Source: CAWIHK01 sp963835935
Lineage (GTDB): Bacteria > Bacteroidota > Ignavibacteria > UBA10030 > CAVZMI01
Direction: 5' to 3'
DNA length: 64,000 nt
Assembly: GCA_963835935.1 (NCBI GenBank)
Contig: CAWIHK010000001.1
Coordinates: 744,001-808,000 of the forward strand
Each line of letters opens with the position of its first letter. Position 1 is the stretch's first letter. A program made the translations under genes and the position numbers. The notes beneath the pieces were generated by a model. That model was given only the letters and a program-made list of their open reading frames with translations, was not told the DNA's origin and ran no database searches. Below are positions 17,401 through 26,289 of the stretch, in pieces.

Positions 17401-20400
17401 ATAAATTCCACAACCGCGAATTCGTTTGCCGGTTTTGTTTTTAAAGCACCGGGCAATGATGCCGTTCAGGGTTTGGCCGGTTATTGCATTGGTATAGACG
17501 GAAATAATCATGTGCTGCTTGATAAAGCAGGCGGAACTTTAATCCAGGCAACTCTAGGATCCGCTCCAGATTCATCACGAGTGATAAAGATTTCAATTGA
17601 AAACAACAATTTTAAAATATATGTCGATGGTGAATTGGAAATTGATTACACGGATAACGGAGTTGTTCCGACGGGAACTTATTTCGGTTTATTCGCGTCG
17701 AATATCGATTGTGCGTTCGATAATTTGCGGATTTACAGGAAAGGCGCGCTGTGCACAACGATTTCGTATGATCCGTATACTCTAAATGTTATCAGCACGA
17801 CAGATGAAAACAATAACACGACCCATTTTTCGTACGATAACTTCGGCAGACTAAAACAACAAATTGCTCCGACAGGCGAGCTGTTGCGCGACTACGGTTA
17901 TTTTTATCATAATGAGTGGGCGGTTGAATGGATTAGTGATACGTTTAATCTTGTCATGGCCGATTTGTATCGGAGCGACAAAGAGATAAATCATTATTGC
18001 TTCTACTTCGATGATTGGGGAGATAAAATCCAGCAACAACAATATCTTTATCAACCGGATATATTCAGGGAGCATACGAGTATAATCACGCATACATTTT
18101 ATGACAATATGCGGCGTGTAATGCAAACTGTGAAACCATATTCAAGAGAGGAACAAGCTTGTAATGTATTGCCAGCACACCCTCATAAAGCGCCAATATT
18201 GTCCATGAAATCGAATTCAAAGATCGGCAAGCCGACATTAATGAGTTTGTATCCATCAGCTTCTTTTTCTTATGATTACGATCCTATTGGCAGTTCGAGT
18301 TATTATTATAATTCTAAAGTTTACAAGGAATGGCAGAATGATTGGACTCCTAATTCGAGTTATGAATATCTTCATGATGCCACAAACCGAATTTCAGCGG
18401 TTTATCCACCTGGCGATGCATTCCAATCGAATCCTATTCGTTATCAATATTCTTACAATACAGACGACGATAGCACAGGCTATCAGCCTCAGCAATTGGC
18501 AAAGACGATTACCACAAACGAAAACGGCGTGAGAAACATCCAGTATCAAGATATTTTAGGCAACACTGTAATGACTGTGACCGACGCCGACAGCTTAAAA
18601 CTCACCACAAAGTTTGTGTATGACGCAAACGGGAAACTATTAAAATCGACGCCTCCAAACGGCGGGAACTTCGCATCGACATACACTTACGATTTCAGGG
18701 AACGGCTCGCATCGAAAACATCGCCCGACGCCGGCAAGATGGAATATTTATACGATAAGAACAACAACATCCGCCTGATTAAAGATGAAAATCACCGCGG
18801 AATTGCGAATAACGTAAGCCTAATGGATACATTCCAATTGACATATAAAAAGAGCGGCAAGAAGCTTATTCCATCATTTCCAACGGCGAAATTCGATACC
18901 TTGCCTCCTCTCACACGCCCGGGTTATGTTTATCTTACAATCCAGCAGGCTCGTGCCGCCGATACGGTAAAATATTTCGTCCGCACGTTGGATGGATTAA
19001 AAACTATTTTGTTTCAAGGCACAATTACGGATGCTAATCCGTATGCCGCTTCGATGGTTCTGCCGAAGGGCAATTATTATATTTCGTTCTCACGAAATAC
19101 GAGCATCGATTCTACAAAATCAAAATGGTATATCACAATAAAAACATCGGGGGGATATGAATTCGTCTACCATAAATACGACGGACTCAACCGGCTTATA
19201 GAAGAAGGTGAATACGATTCACAGGATGCTGTAAACCACTTCACACAGCAAAATGCAGAATCGATAACATTTCCGGATGCAAATACGGTTCCGGTAAAAC
19301 AATTTGTTTACGACACCTTAAGCGCCGACCCGCTTGCATCCGGCGCACGAAACCTTGCCGGCAAACTTGTTGCCGCAAAATCGTACCGCTTCGGTTCGTT
19401 AGTTGAGCAGACGTATTATTCGTACGATTCTTACGGACGGGCGGAATGGATTGCTCACTCGACTAACGGGATGTTCCCGGTAAAAATATTTTATACTTAT
19501 GACCGGCAGGGAAACGTGCTTAAGAAAGTACTTATGAACATGAATCCGTATGCAGGACCGCTGCCAACATTTTACTACTCTTACGATGATTTTGGAAGGT
19601 TAGACACGGTTAGATCACAAGTTAGTAAAAACCCGCCTGATGCGACTTATGAATATTTTGCATCGGGAAAAGTAAAACGCATGGTACTTGGCGGCGTTCA
19701 GGGAATGGATTACCGGTACAACGAGCGCGACTGGCTTGAGTACATCAACGACCCGAACCCGAATGGTTATGACCCGGGAAATGATGGCCATGCCTCTGTA
19801 CAGCCTGCAAAAACAGGGACAAAAATTCCAAGTATAATGAAAAATGTAAAACGGAGTAATACGAAGAGCGCTATTCCTCGGGTTGCAGAAGAATATATAC
19901 CTAGTAAAATTCCAACGGCACAAAAAGTGAAACCAACAATTGCCGACCGGTTTGCAATGCAATTAGTTTACGATGGTGCATTCGAAGGTGGAATGTCTCC
20001 ACCGGCTGGCAACCAACCACAGTACAACGGCAACATTAGCAGCATAATTTATAGATACGACAGCGTATACCAGAGAGGTACATATGTCGATGCAGATAGT
20101 GAATCGGTTGTGGACAGCAGCGATGTTGTTGCCTACAATTATACATACGATCGTGCCAACCGTTTGATCGACGATTCGTTCAACTGGTATAGCCCGGGGA
20201 GCAATGCTTTTATTCCTACAAGTGCATATCGTGAAGCGATGAGTTACGATCTAAACGGCAACATCACACAACTCATTCGCAACACCAACTCTGGTATTGC
20301 AACTCCGATCAACAATCAATACATTCCGAACACGAACAAGCTGTTGATTTTCGGAAACGGCTCGGCGCAAAGCAATATCTCGATTTATCGCTATGATGGC

Positions 20401-21543
20401 AATGGCAGCATGACGAGCGATCCAAATGCAGGTATCAACTTTGTAATTTATGATTGCAATAACATGCCATTAGCAGAATATAAAGGAAATACCAGATACG
20501 ATTATGTGTATGATGCAAATGGCACACGAATCTCGAAGACCGTCGGCAAGAATACGACATATTACACTCAAGGCGTAAGCGGCAATGCGGAGATGGAGAC
20601 AATTGTGGGCGCGTCGACAACAAGTCGATATTACATTTGGGGGCTGGATCATCTCGGGCATATTACGAGTGCAATGCATTATTATTATCTCAAAGATCAT
20701 CTGGGAAGCATCCGGATGACTGTAAATAAAAATGGAAAAGTAGTTAGCTACGATGACTATTATCCGTACGGCTTAATCATGCCTATGCGTAGTAAAAATA
20801 TGGCTATGGCGGATGAACGGTATAAATTCATAGGTAATGAATTAGATGCTGAGACAGGATATGGTTGGTTTGGAATACGACCTTACAATTTTTTAACGGG
20901 AGAGTTTACAAGTTCTGATCTACACGCGGGTAGTCATCCAGAATTGAGTCCATATATATATTGTGGAGATAATCCGATTGCATTTGTTGATCCAACGGGA
21001 AAAGATTCAATTCAAGCACAACAACTTAATAAAGTTTTAGAAAAAACACATCAAGACTATTATAACGATACTAAAGAACACAAATGTTCTAAGATTACAA
21101 TTGATGCGGTTGAGCAATATGCTTCACAGCAGAAGTTTAATGTACCTATTGATTTATTAGCAAATGAGAAGGGTGATGCTGCACAAGCAAATGTCGCAAT
21201 ATCTAGTATGAATACATCAGGGAATTGGGTTGTGGATGCTGGTCTTGATGCAGCAATTAAGGCGGCGGGGAATGGAGCGCTTGTGATTGCCGCTTATTAT
21301 GGAGTCGGAGAAAGTGGTCATATTGATGTTGTTGGAGCTGGTATTGGACCATATTCTGGTACTTACGGCGAACAGAATGCAATTTGTCTTGGAACTTCAT
21401 GGTGTTCCTTGAAGCTGGATTGGCAAGATAAGACAGACCCTAAAAATTCAGATACTAATGGAGGCGTTATTTCAAAGTCTTTTGGAACTTGTCAGCCAAC
21501 CTTTTTCATTTATAAAGGATTTACTCCACGACCTAATCCATAA
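14431..21543 (+). CDS. Giant secreted SpvB/RHS YD-repeat polymorphic toxin with papain-like tip
   Basis: 2370 residues from the ATG at 14431 (GGAG 9 bases upstream), which starts the signal peptide MKQQMMRLNIYVLILIIIFN... ending near NAQG. About residues 60-130 form the SpvB-type head of FCB RHS proteins (FTLDVPLMTVPGRGGLNFDV, WVGLGWDLNPGSVIRNVMGYPD). A LamG/concanavalin-like insert lies at about 930-1105, followed by many YD repeats. The RHS core runs at about 2085-2190 (YYYLKDHLGSIRMTVNKNG, DERYKFIGNELDAETGYGWF, ending DPTGKDS). The ~177-residue tip contains CSKITIDAVEQYA (Cys about 2219) and SGHIDVVGAG (His about 2297), a Cys-His pair fitting a papain/CHAP-like amidase or peptidase. This is the only RHS copy with a 5' end, so the recipient for all the cassettes downstream. 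Confidence 0.9.
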   Translation: MKQQMMRLNIYVLILIIIFNLNSSILNAQGNPHYWSDDLGNRSNAAASKDGLMPIQKLEGSPRKVEVGPTGSFTLDVPLMTVPGRGGLNFDVKLQYTPGITVTQEASWVGLGWDLNPGSVIRNVMGYPDNFITGRKVQDPQKGDFVDDDYVRDIYSINLGDQGGKALQYPDPEDSTRYMLQMEEWKAWKIQYDTSNGRHRFVVVKEDGTIYVFGCCLAGTTSNAILPLGYHALQYPWYEPILEWKLTAIYYAPGKAWINNISDLPDDPSTDPNWATQSNWIAFRYGYDENYNKALFYYSSKNTQPGTNIKLFEVTYPRFIITPTHVAEFVTENEDFNPIAQLLNTNFQPSDDYLQYVSLRQSTWKSYFYSLRYSPTRSVKRRLKTIKLYRNTYPNGLIIADVDTSQLGTPIREIDLDYMRQEDFDTLAQYCEERTMLKSVSIKAGADSLPPYQFTYHDVMTPLKNGVFGGQYPYNPSDQTYYDYEKAFDPSFLNGSLGGGENIYIGMNGWYNSRDTNFCDKEFNRRKIVYGNEDDGKQWNLKTVAYPTGVVQQFDYESNHFAVDFTYRGKYTPDTNGFGGITWGLGSRLISQSIGSNIYEYSYGTSTVGDPNNFQDVGRMFADQFELQDIYRYNDYPNFPSDNIFCDTSTIFPPKFSPLYQQINHPVLYERVIEQQPDSSKIISYYQVAKLDEDLRKDLDNYYDNHQGRFNRSFEKRGNLIKREYVDSINQVAKRETFNTDEFPRLCYQTGGSGTLAWQSVHQTRQEIITESNIDHTTGVGVISIEEHKKNIINGLDSETTLYDSTTSGRNPLQTTTINYVFQPGNNTHIDPTTANDLLESNRLTEISETIVQNPNGDTLSNKKVGYWIGDKLPHDYYDNTVLVRHAEYDIYPNIYWQMNADGYRTYTRWGYNHSIPLATASDLLSTSQLTPLFIYEDFDPENFDHAWNLAGNYELSDGVLHLGNSSSTGTLMRSDYRVIDNIETQFEIKINSTTANSFAGFVFKAPGNDAVQGLAGYCIGIDGNNHVLLDKAGGTLIQATLGSAPDSSRVIKISIENNNFKIYVDGELEIDYTDNGVVPTGTYFGLFASNIDCAFDNLRIYRKGALCTTISYDPYTLNVISTTDENNNTTHFSYDNFGRLKQQIAPTGELLRDYGYFYHNEWAVEWISDTFNLVMADLYRSDKEINHYCFYFDDWGDKIQQQQYLYQPDIFREHTSIITHTFYDNMRRVMQTVKPYSREEQACNVLPAHPHKAPILSMKSNSKIGKPTLMSLYPSASFSYDYDPIGSSSYYYNSKVYKEWQNDWTPNSSYEYLHDATNRISAVYPPGDAFQSNPIRYQYSYNTDDDSTGYQPQQLAKTITTNENGVRNIQYQDILGNTVMTVTDADSLKLTTKFVYDANGKLLKSTPPNGGNFASTYTYDFRERLASKTSPDAGKMEYLYDKNNNIRLIKDENHRGIANNVSLMDTFQLTYKKSGKKLIPSFPTAKFDTLPPLTRPGYVYLTIQQARAADTVKYFVRTLDGLKTILFQGTITDANPYAASMVLPKGNYYISFSRNTSIDSTKSKWYITIKTSGGYEFVYHKYDGLNRLIEEGEYDSQDAVNHFTQQNAESITFPDANTVPVKQFVYDTLSADPLASGARNLAGKLVAAKSYRFGSLVEQTYYSYDSYGRAEWIAHSTNGMFPVKIFYTYDRQGNVLKKVLMNMNPYAGPLPTFYYSYDDFGRLDTVRSQVSKNPPDATYEYFASGKVKRMVLGGVQGMDYRYNERDWLEYINDPNPNGYDPGNDGHASVQPAKTGTKIPSIMKNVKRSNTKSAIPRVAEEYIPSKIPTAQKVKPTIADRFAMQLVYDGAFEGGMSPPAGNQPQYNGNISSIIYRYDSVYQRGTYVDADSESVVDSSDVVAYNYTYDRANRLIDDSFNWYSPGSNAFIPTSAYREAMSYDLNGNITQLIRNTNSGIATPINNQYIPNTNKLLIFGNGSAQSNISIYRYDGNGSMTSDPNAGINFVIYDCNNMPLAEYKGNTRYDYVYDANGTRISKTVGKNTTYYTQGVSGNAEMETIVGASTTSRYYIWGLDHLGHITSAMHYYYLKDHLGSIRMTVNKNGKVVSYDDYYPYGLIMPMRSKNMAMADERYKFIGNELDAETGYGWFGIRPYNFLTGEFTSSDLHAGSHPELSPYIYCGDNPIAFVDPTGKDSIQAQQLNKVLEKTHQDYYNDTKEHKCSKITIDAVEQYASQQKFNVPIDLLANEKGDAAQANVAISSMNTSGNWVVDAGLDAAIKAAGNGALVIAAYYGVGESGHIDVVGAGIGPYSGTYGEQNAICLGTSWCSLKLDWQDKTDPKNSDTNGGVISKSFGTCQPTFFIYKGFTPRPNP

Positions 21544-21585
21544 TTGGAGCGCAAAATTGAAAATATCAATAGTGAGGGTAAAAAT

Positions 21586-22464
21586 ATGAAAAAATATTTT
21601 GGTCTATTTCTTACGATATTAATTATTAAGAATATTTGCTGTGCACAGACGACAGTAGATCTATCGAGTTGGGGGCTTAATATCTTGGATATTTCTCCGG
21701 ATTCTAAAAGTATTTTAGCCATAGAACGAAAGGATCAAGTAAGCGATTATTTATTTACTTTCGATCCAGAATCATTAAAAATAATATTTAGACAAGTGAT
21801 TGATAATAAAAGACCAACTGAGGCAAAATTTATTAATGATTCGGTAATCATTCTCAAATCGCATCTTAATCTCAAAGTGCAACAAATTTATGGCAATGTA
21901 AGTACGAAAGAAGAAATGATTCCAAAAATTAATGGAGAAAATATTAAGATAGATCACAAGAGGGGACTAATCTATTTTACAAAAATGGATTCAACAGAAG
22001 CCTCATTCGATATTTGCCGATATGATTTAAAGAAAGCAAAAACTGATCGCATCACGCTTGATGATAATTATGTTCAACTAGGCAGTTATGAAATTCTTAA
22101 TGGTGATTCGGTGGTTCTTAATTTTGAAAATAAAATGGAAATGATAACATTCGATACAAAAAAAAAGGCCACTTTATTAAGCAATAAAGGGCAAAAGATA
22201 ATATCAGGTGGAGCTGACATAGCTATCACAAAGGATGGGAATAAAATATTATTCTCAAACCTAGATGATAGATTCTACACGTATAACATTAATAATAAAA
22301 GGCTTGTAGAGATAAAAAAATTAAGAGGTTGTGTAGGCCCTCTACTAGCTCCTAACGATTCATTACTTATTGTTCTAAATTACGAATTCCATAATCTAAA
22401 TTACCACGTAGATAAAAAGAAATCATATAAAATAATTAGAGATCTTTCCTTTTTAAATGAGTGA
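21586..22464 (+). CDS. Putative periplasmic immunity protein of the RHS tip (beta-propeller-like)
   Basis: 292 residues from the ATG at 21586 (GAGGG upstream). It has a signal peptide (MKKYFGLFLTILIIKNICCAQ). The repeated pattern of short strands with LDISPDSKSILAIERKD and ISGGADIAITKDGNKILFSN resembles a TolB/WD-type propeller. It follows the papain-like tip directly. Its paralogue at 37093 follows the only other tip of the same family (37072), sharing LDISPDSK and the ending KDTSFLK / RDLSFLNE. This matched inheritance is good evidence for a cognate immunity role in the periplasm. Confidence 0.75.
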   Translation: MKKYFGLFLTILIIKNICCAQTTVDLSSWGLNILDISPDSKSILAIERKDQVSDYLFTFDPESLKIIFRQVIDNKRPTEAKFINDSVIILKSHLNLKVQQIYGNVSTKEEMIPKINGENIKIDHKRGLIYFTKMDSTEASFDICRYDLKKAKTDRITLDDNYVQLGSYEILNGDSVVLNFENKMEMITFDTKKKATLLSNKGQKIISGGADIAITKDGNKILFSNLDDRFYTYNINNKRLVEIKKLRGCVGPLLAPNDSLLIVLNYEFHNLNYHVDKKKSYKIIRDLSFLNE

Positions 22465-22655
22465 GGTCAGGTTATCTACTAAAAGGGATATAATAAAAAT
22501 CGAGTGTCAAAATATCATCAATCATGATTGGATAAATGCTCGTATTACTCTAAAAGAATTTTACATTTGATTTGAAAGAATGAAGTCTTGCGAACAAAAG
22601 CATAGAATGGTTTTACGGCCATATATATAGCTATCATGTAAGCGGCAACAGCGAG

Positions 22656-23690
22656 ATGGAGACTATCATTGGCAGTTCATCGACAACGAACCGGTATTAT
22701 ATTTGGGGGCTGGATCATTTAGGGCTTATTCAAAGTAGCGCACGTTATTATTATCTTAAAGATCATCTCGGCAGCATTCGCATGACAATAAACAAGAATG
22801 GTAAAGTGGTTAGCTATAACGATTATTATCCGTATGGCTCGATTATGCCAATGCGCAGTATGAACATGGCAATGGCTGATGAGCGGTATAAATTCTGTGG
22901 AAATGAAAGAGATGCTGAAACTGGATATGATCATAATGGTGATAGATCGTATGATAGTTTTAGTGGCAGATTGCTTTCGAGAGATCCATTTGCTGAGAAG
23001 GATCCATCGAGAAGCCCATATTCATACGCAGGGAATAATCCTTGTGTTTTCATAGATATGAATGGAGATAGCATCTATGTATCGGGTTCGCAATCTCAGA
23101 CGTTTATGAATTTACTTGGTCAAAGGACAGGATTGATATTTTCGCAGTTAGGAACAGGAGCATTAGTGATTGGTGAAGGTCCTGTCCAATCTGATTTAAT
23201 CTCTCCAGAATTGGCTGATTTAGTCGAAAGTCTGATAGGTTCTTCTAATATAATTAATGTCAATGCAATAAATGCGAGTGATAATGTATTCTTCGATGCT
23301 GACGCACGGCTTGCAAAACCAGGATTTGAGAATGCAGTAGATATGGGCGACTTTTCTGCGATTTCAAATGTTCCTGAATTGCAAGCAGCATTGCTGGGAC
23401 ATATTATGATGGAGCGAGCGACATCAGGAGATTTTTATGCTGCTCACGACAAAGCTTTGCAATTTGAGACTCAAATCATGAAAAAATTAACAGGCGAACC
23501 GGTGTCACTTCGAACATGTCCGTTCTCCGATCCTTCTTCAAGTTCATACCATCAAGGTAGAGGTCCTTTGAATGGAAGACTCTATTTTAATGACCTCGAC
23601 TATGGAACACGATATTATTATTTAGTGTCACCGTATTCAACACCATTTAATTCTAATATTATACTCGGAGCAGTGAGGGCAAAAAGATGA
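22656..23690 (+). CDS. Silent RHS cassette 1: truncated core plus putative HxxxE/AHD tip
   Basis: Homology to the RHS gene begins at about 22639 (VSGNSEMETIIG), with no promoter, signal peptide or ribosome site; ATG 22656 is formal. Core residues run to DMNGDS at ~23056, then a ~210-residue tip. The tip contains LLGHIMMERATSGDFYAAHDKALQFE, related to GHELLEN...YLDAHDAA in cassette 2; the spaced His, Glu and His suggest a metal-dependent hydrolase, but the family is not recognised. The core is mosaic: the left side is the GLIQSSARYYY allele, the right side the RMTINKNGKVVSYND allele. The stop overlaps the immunity ATG (ATGA). Confidence 0.75.
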   Translation: METIIGSSSTTNRYYIWGLDHLGLIQSSARYYYLKDHLGSIRMTINKNGKVVSYNDYYPYGSIMPMRSMNMAMADERYKFCGNERDAETGYDHNGDRSYDSFSGRLLSRDPFAEKDPSRSPYSYAGNNPCVFIDMNGDSIYVSGSQSQTFMNLLGQRTGLIFSQLGTGALVIGEGPVQSDLISPELADLVESLIGSSNIINVNAINASDNVFFDADARLAKPGFENAVDMGDFSAISNVPELQAALLGHIMMERATSGDFYAAHDKALQFETQIMKKLTGEPVSLRTCPFSDPSSSSYHQGRGPLNGRLYFNDLDYGTRYYYLVSPYSTPFNSNIILGAVRAKR

Positions 23691-24124
23691 AATATACAAT
23701 CCTTTTTTTTATCTGTCTGATTAGTATGCAATGTTCAAACGAGATATTAACTGTGAACGCAACCATAGTCCACATAGAACCATTTGCATTGGCGACACCT
23801 TTGATGGGTGAAGCAGAAATAAAATATAAACAACCTGCTTGGATAAAATTAGCTGATTCAAAGGATAGCATAGCAATTTTGTTCGATAGTAGAATTTCTG
23901 GCGGGGACGATATTGCAAAGAAAATTTCAATCGGAAAATCTTATCGATTCGAATTAAAAAAGTACGAGCAAACGAGGCGAATCAATAAAATTACACAATC
24001 ATCGGAAAAATCGGATTCTGTTGGGAAAAGAATAAACTCTTTGCCAAATGTATATATTATCGATAGCACAAAAGCGATCAAGGCAAACCAGTTTTGGTTA
24101 GTTCTTAGAATCGATGAATTGTAA
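23687..24124 (+). CDS. Putative lipoprotein immunity protein for cassette 1
   Basis: 145 residues, starting in the stop of the cassette 1 tip (ATGA). The N-terminus MKYTILFFICLISMQC is a lipoprotein-type signal with Cys16. The mature part is a small beta-rich domain without a recognised family. The overlap with the tip, export signal and lack of any other partner support an immunity role at the envelope. Confidence 0.65.
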   Translation: MKYTILFFICLISMQCSNEILTVNATIVHIEPFALATPLMGEAEIKYKQPAWIKLADSKDSIAILFDSRISGGDDIAKKISIGKSYRFELKKYEQTRRINKITQSSEKSDSVGKRINSLPNVYIIDSTKAIKANQFWLVLRIDEL

Positions 24125-24317
24125 TTTGTCGTTACAATCAGGAAAAAATATAAAATATTAAGTTTATTTTTTGTTGATATTAATCTTACTATTGAGTCAT
24201 CCAATGGTACTCGCTTACAATATGGCTCAAAAGTAGATTAATAATAAAAAGGTGATTTTGATACTGTAGCCACACTGAGATGTTTTATTAATTTTCGAAA
24301 ACGATTCTTCGTAACGC
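24125..24317. other. Cassette junction without recognised gene
   Basis: AT-rich 193-bp spacer between immunity gene 1 and the first base of core homology in cassette 2 (about 24318). No promoter, terminator or reading frame stands out. Confidence 0.4.
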
Positions 24318-24353
24318 GATATTTCGATCTGCCGCTACGACGATGACGAGAGT

Positions 24354-25529
24354 ATGACGAGCGATCCGAACGCCGGTATCAATTTTGCAATTTATGATTG
24401 CAATAACATGCCCTTAGTAGAGTATAATGGGAATACCAGATACGATTATGTGTATGATGCAAATGAAACACGTGTTTCAAAAAAGGTTGGTACAAACACA
24501 ACTTACTACACTCAAGGTGCGAGCGGCAATGCAGAAATGGAGACCATCGTCGGCACTTCATCAACAACGAATAGATATTACATTTGGGGCTTGGATCATA
24601 TAGGTCTAATCCAAAGTAGTGCTCGATATTATTATATCAAAGATCACTTAGGATCGGTGAGAATGATAATTGATAAGAACGGCAAGGTGAAAGCGTTCGA
24701 TGACTATTATCCTTATGGGCTTGTGATGCCGGGACGCAGTCTCAACATGGCGATGGCTGATGAGAGATTTAAGTTTAATGGCAAAGAACAGGATACAGAA
24801 ACTGGGTATTTGGCCTTTGGAAAGCGATACTATGATCCGTTGAGATGTCAATTCAATTCCGTCGATAGATTCGATACGAAATTTCCATCGCTCTCCGGTT
24901 ATCAATATGCAGCTTGTAATCCATCCCGTTACATAGACAAGAATGGTGATTCGATAGCTGTATTAAATAATAACTCAAATAACGCACTTACACTTTTACA
25001 ACAACAGGCGAAGTCGGACGCGAAGCGAATATCAATAGTTAATGGATTTGTAATGGTAAATCGTGAAGGGTACGAAAAGGGAAGTAATGATTTTATTGAC
25101 AAAATAATCGTCGGTGTAGATGCTAAAGAAAAAATAGGGCTTGAGATCACAGATAAAGGAGCCATATCAATTGGTGAAGGAATAAATGAAAAAACAAACA
25201 CTCCGGTACTTGAGGGGTCAGTAATAAATGAATCAACAACCCATAGATATGTGGGACTTCAAGCAGGTGTTTATCCAAGTATGCATGGATCAATTCGCCA
25301 TATACCCGCTGGCTTTTCCGGATATGTAGGAGTTTCTAATGGAGTGGATTGGTTCCACGCCAATGACGGAATGCTTGTTCCATTATCCCAAATTGTAGGG
25401 CATGAGTTACTTGAAAATATTGAACGAACAGTGAATGGTCATAATTATTTAGATGCGCATGATGCGGCTAACAAAACGTGTTTCGGCGGTAATTCTACAG
25501 ATCAACTGACACCGAAAATGGTTCCATAA
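24354..25529 (+). CDS. Silent RHS cassette 2: truncated core plus putative metal-dependent tip
   Basis: Core homology begins at about 24318 (DISICRYDDDESMTSD, a decayed form of NISIYRYDGNGSMTSD) just after a stop codon; ATG 24354 is formal. The core is of the GLIQSSARYYY/MIIDKNGKVKAFDDYY allele. The left part (ANETRVSKKVGTNTTYYTQ) is shared almost base for base with cassette 8. The tip starts after DKNGDS (~24943), is about 195 residues, and ends with IVGHELLENIERTVNGHNYL followed by DAHDAANK. His, Glu and the later His suggest a zinc-type hydrolase related to tip 1. The immunity gene follows after 16 bp. Confidence 0.75.
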   Translation: MTSDPNAGINFAIYDCNNMPLVEYNGNTRYDYVYDANETRVSKKVGTNTTYYTQGASGNAEMETIVGTSSTTNRYYIWGLDHIGLIQSSARYYYIKDHLGSVRMIIDKNGKVKAFDDYYPYGLVMPGRSLNMAMADERFKFNGKEQDTETGYLAFGKRYYDPLRCQFNSVDRFDTKFPSLSGYQYAACNPSRYIDKNGDSIAVLNNNSNNALTLLQQQAKSDAKRISIVNGFVMVNREGYEKGSNDFIDKIIVGVDAKEKIGLEITDKGAISIGEGINEKTNTPVLEGSVINESTTHRYVGLQAGVYPSMHGSIRHIPAGFSGYVGVSNGVDWFHANDGMLVPLSQIVGHELLENIERTVNGHNYLDAHDAANKTCFGGNSTDQLTPKMVP

Positions 25530-25545
25530 TTAGAAAGGACATAGT

Positions 25546-26145
25546 ATGCGGAAATATTTTTATGTAATAGCAATAATTCTTATTGCAAAGAATATGCATG
25601 GTCAACAAAATGTGTCGGCAACATTTATGGAACGTGTGGAAAATATATCATTCAATCTTCACGTTGATCATGTTCGATTAACCAAGCATGAAACTTTGAA
25701 TATACATTTCCTAATCAATAATGAAGATAGCGCGCGCTCGGTTGTAATATTTAAACCGCGACAATTTCTCAGACCAGACTCAGTTGGTTGGTATATTATT
25801 GACAATGGGGGGTTTTGGTATGTTGAACTTGGGCATGTTCAACCGATTTCTTTGATATCTATTTCACCTAAACAATCCTATGACTTTGATTACAAAATTG
25901 CAATTGATACTCTTTCAAAAAGAGAAAAAGAAAAAGCTTATTCGCTCACATCCACCGGTGATTATGCGAGTGAGACGTCGCGTTATATTCTTATCTATAT
26001 AGGATATTATATCGATGATGGATTTTTCAAAGATATCAATTTCAGTTATTTAAGTGGAAACGGTTTTGCTGAAGATAAAGCAATACAATTTGAACAAAAA
26101 TTGAAAAGGTTAATTCTTGGACCGATACGAATAGAAACGGAATGA
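25546..26145 (+). CDS. Putative periplasmic immunity protein for cassette 2
   Basis: 199 residues with AAAGGA 6 bases before the ATG. A signal peptide (MRKYFYVIAIILIAKNMHGQ) is followed by a beta-sandwich-like domain of unknown family (LTKHETLNIHFLINNEDSAR). It has no obvious likeness to immunity protein 1 although the tips share a motif. Exported location is clear; the cognate role is inferred from position. Confidence 0.65.
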   Translation: MRKYFYVIAIILIAKNMHGQQNVSATFMERVENISFNLHVDHVRLTKHETLNIHFLINNEDSARSVVIFKPRQFLRPDSVGWYIIDNGGFWYVELGHVQPISLISISPKQSYDFDYKIAIDTLSKREKEKAYSLTSTGDYASETSRYILIYIGYYIDDGFFKDINFSYLSGNGFAEDKAIQFEQKLKRLILGPIRIETE

Positions 26146-26289
26146 TGAGATTATCCATAGACCCAAATTTAAATGGAAACGATTGTAATCGATTTACCAA
26201 CAAATTGATTTTATATTTGGGGCATAGATCATTTAGGGCTTATCCAAAGTAGTGCACATTATTATTATCTCAAGGATCACTTAGGCTCG

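Noticed and set aside
20435..20700. Minus-strand frames across the RHS core, repeated in many cassettes
   Set aside because: They recur only because the core recurs; composition is that of a shadow frame, with no start signals.
14431..21543. RHS gene as an insecticidal Tc-type toxin component
   Set aside because: The SpvB-like head alone is common in FCB RHS proteins; no TcA or TcB/TcC partner genes are in the window, and the swap-ready tip with immunity gene fits a polymorphic toxin.
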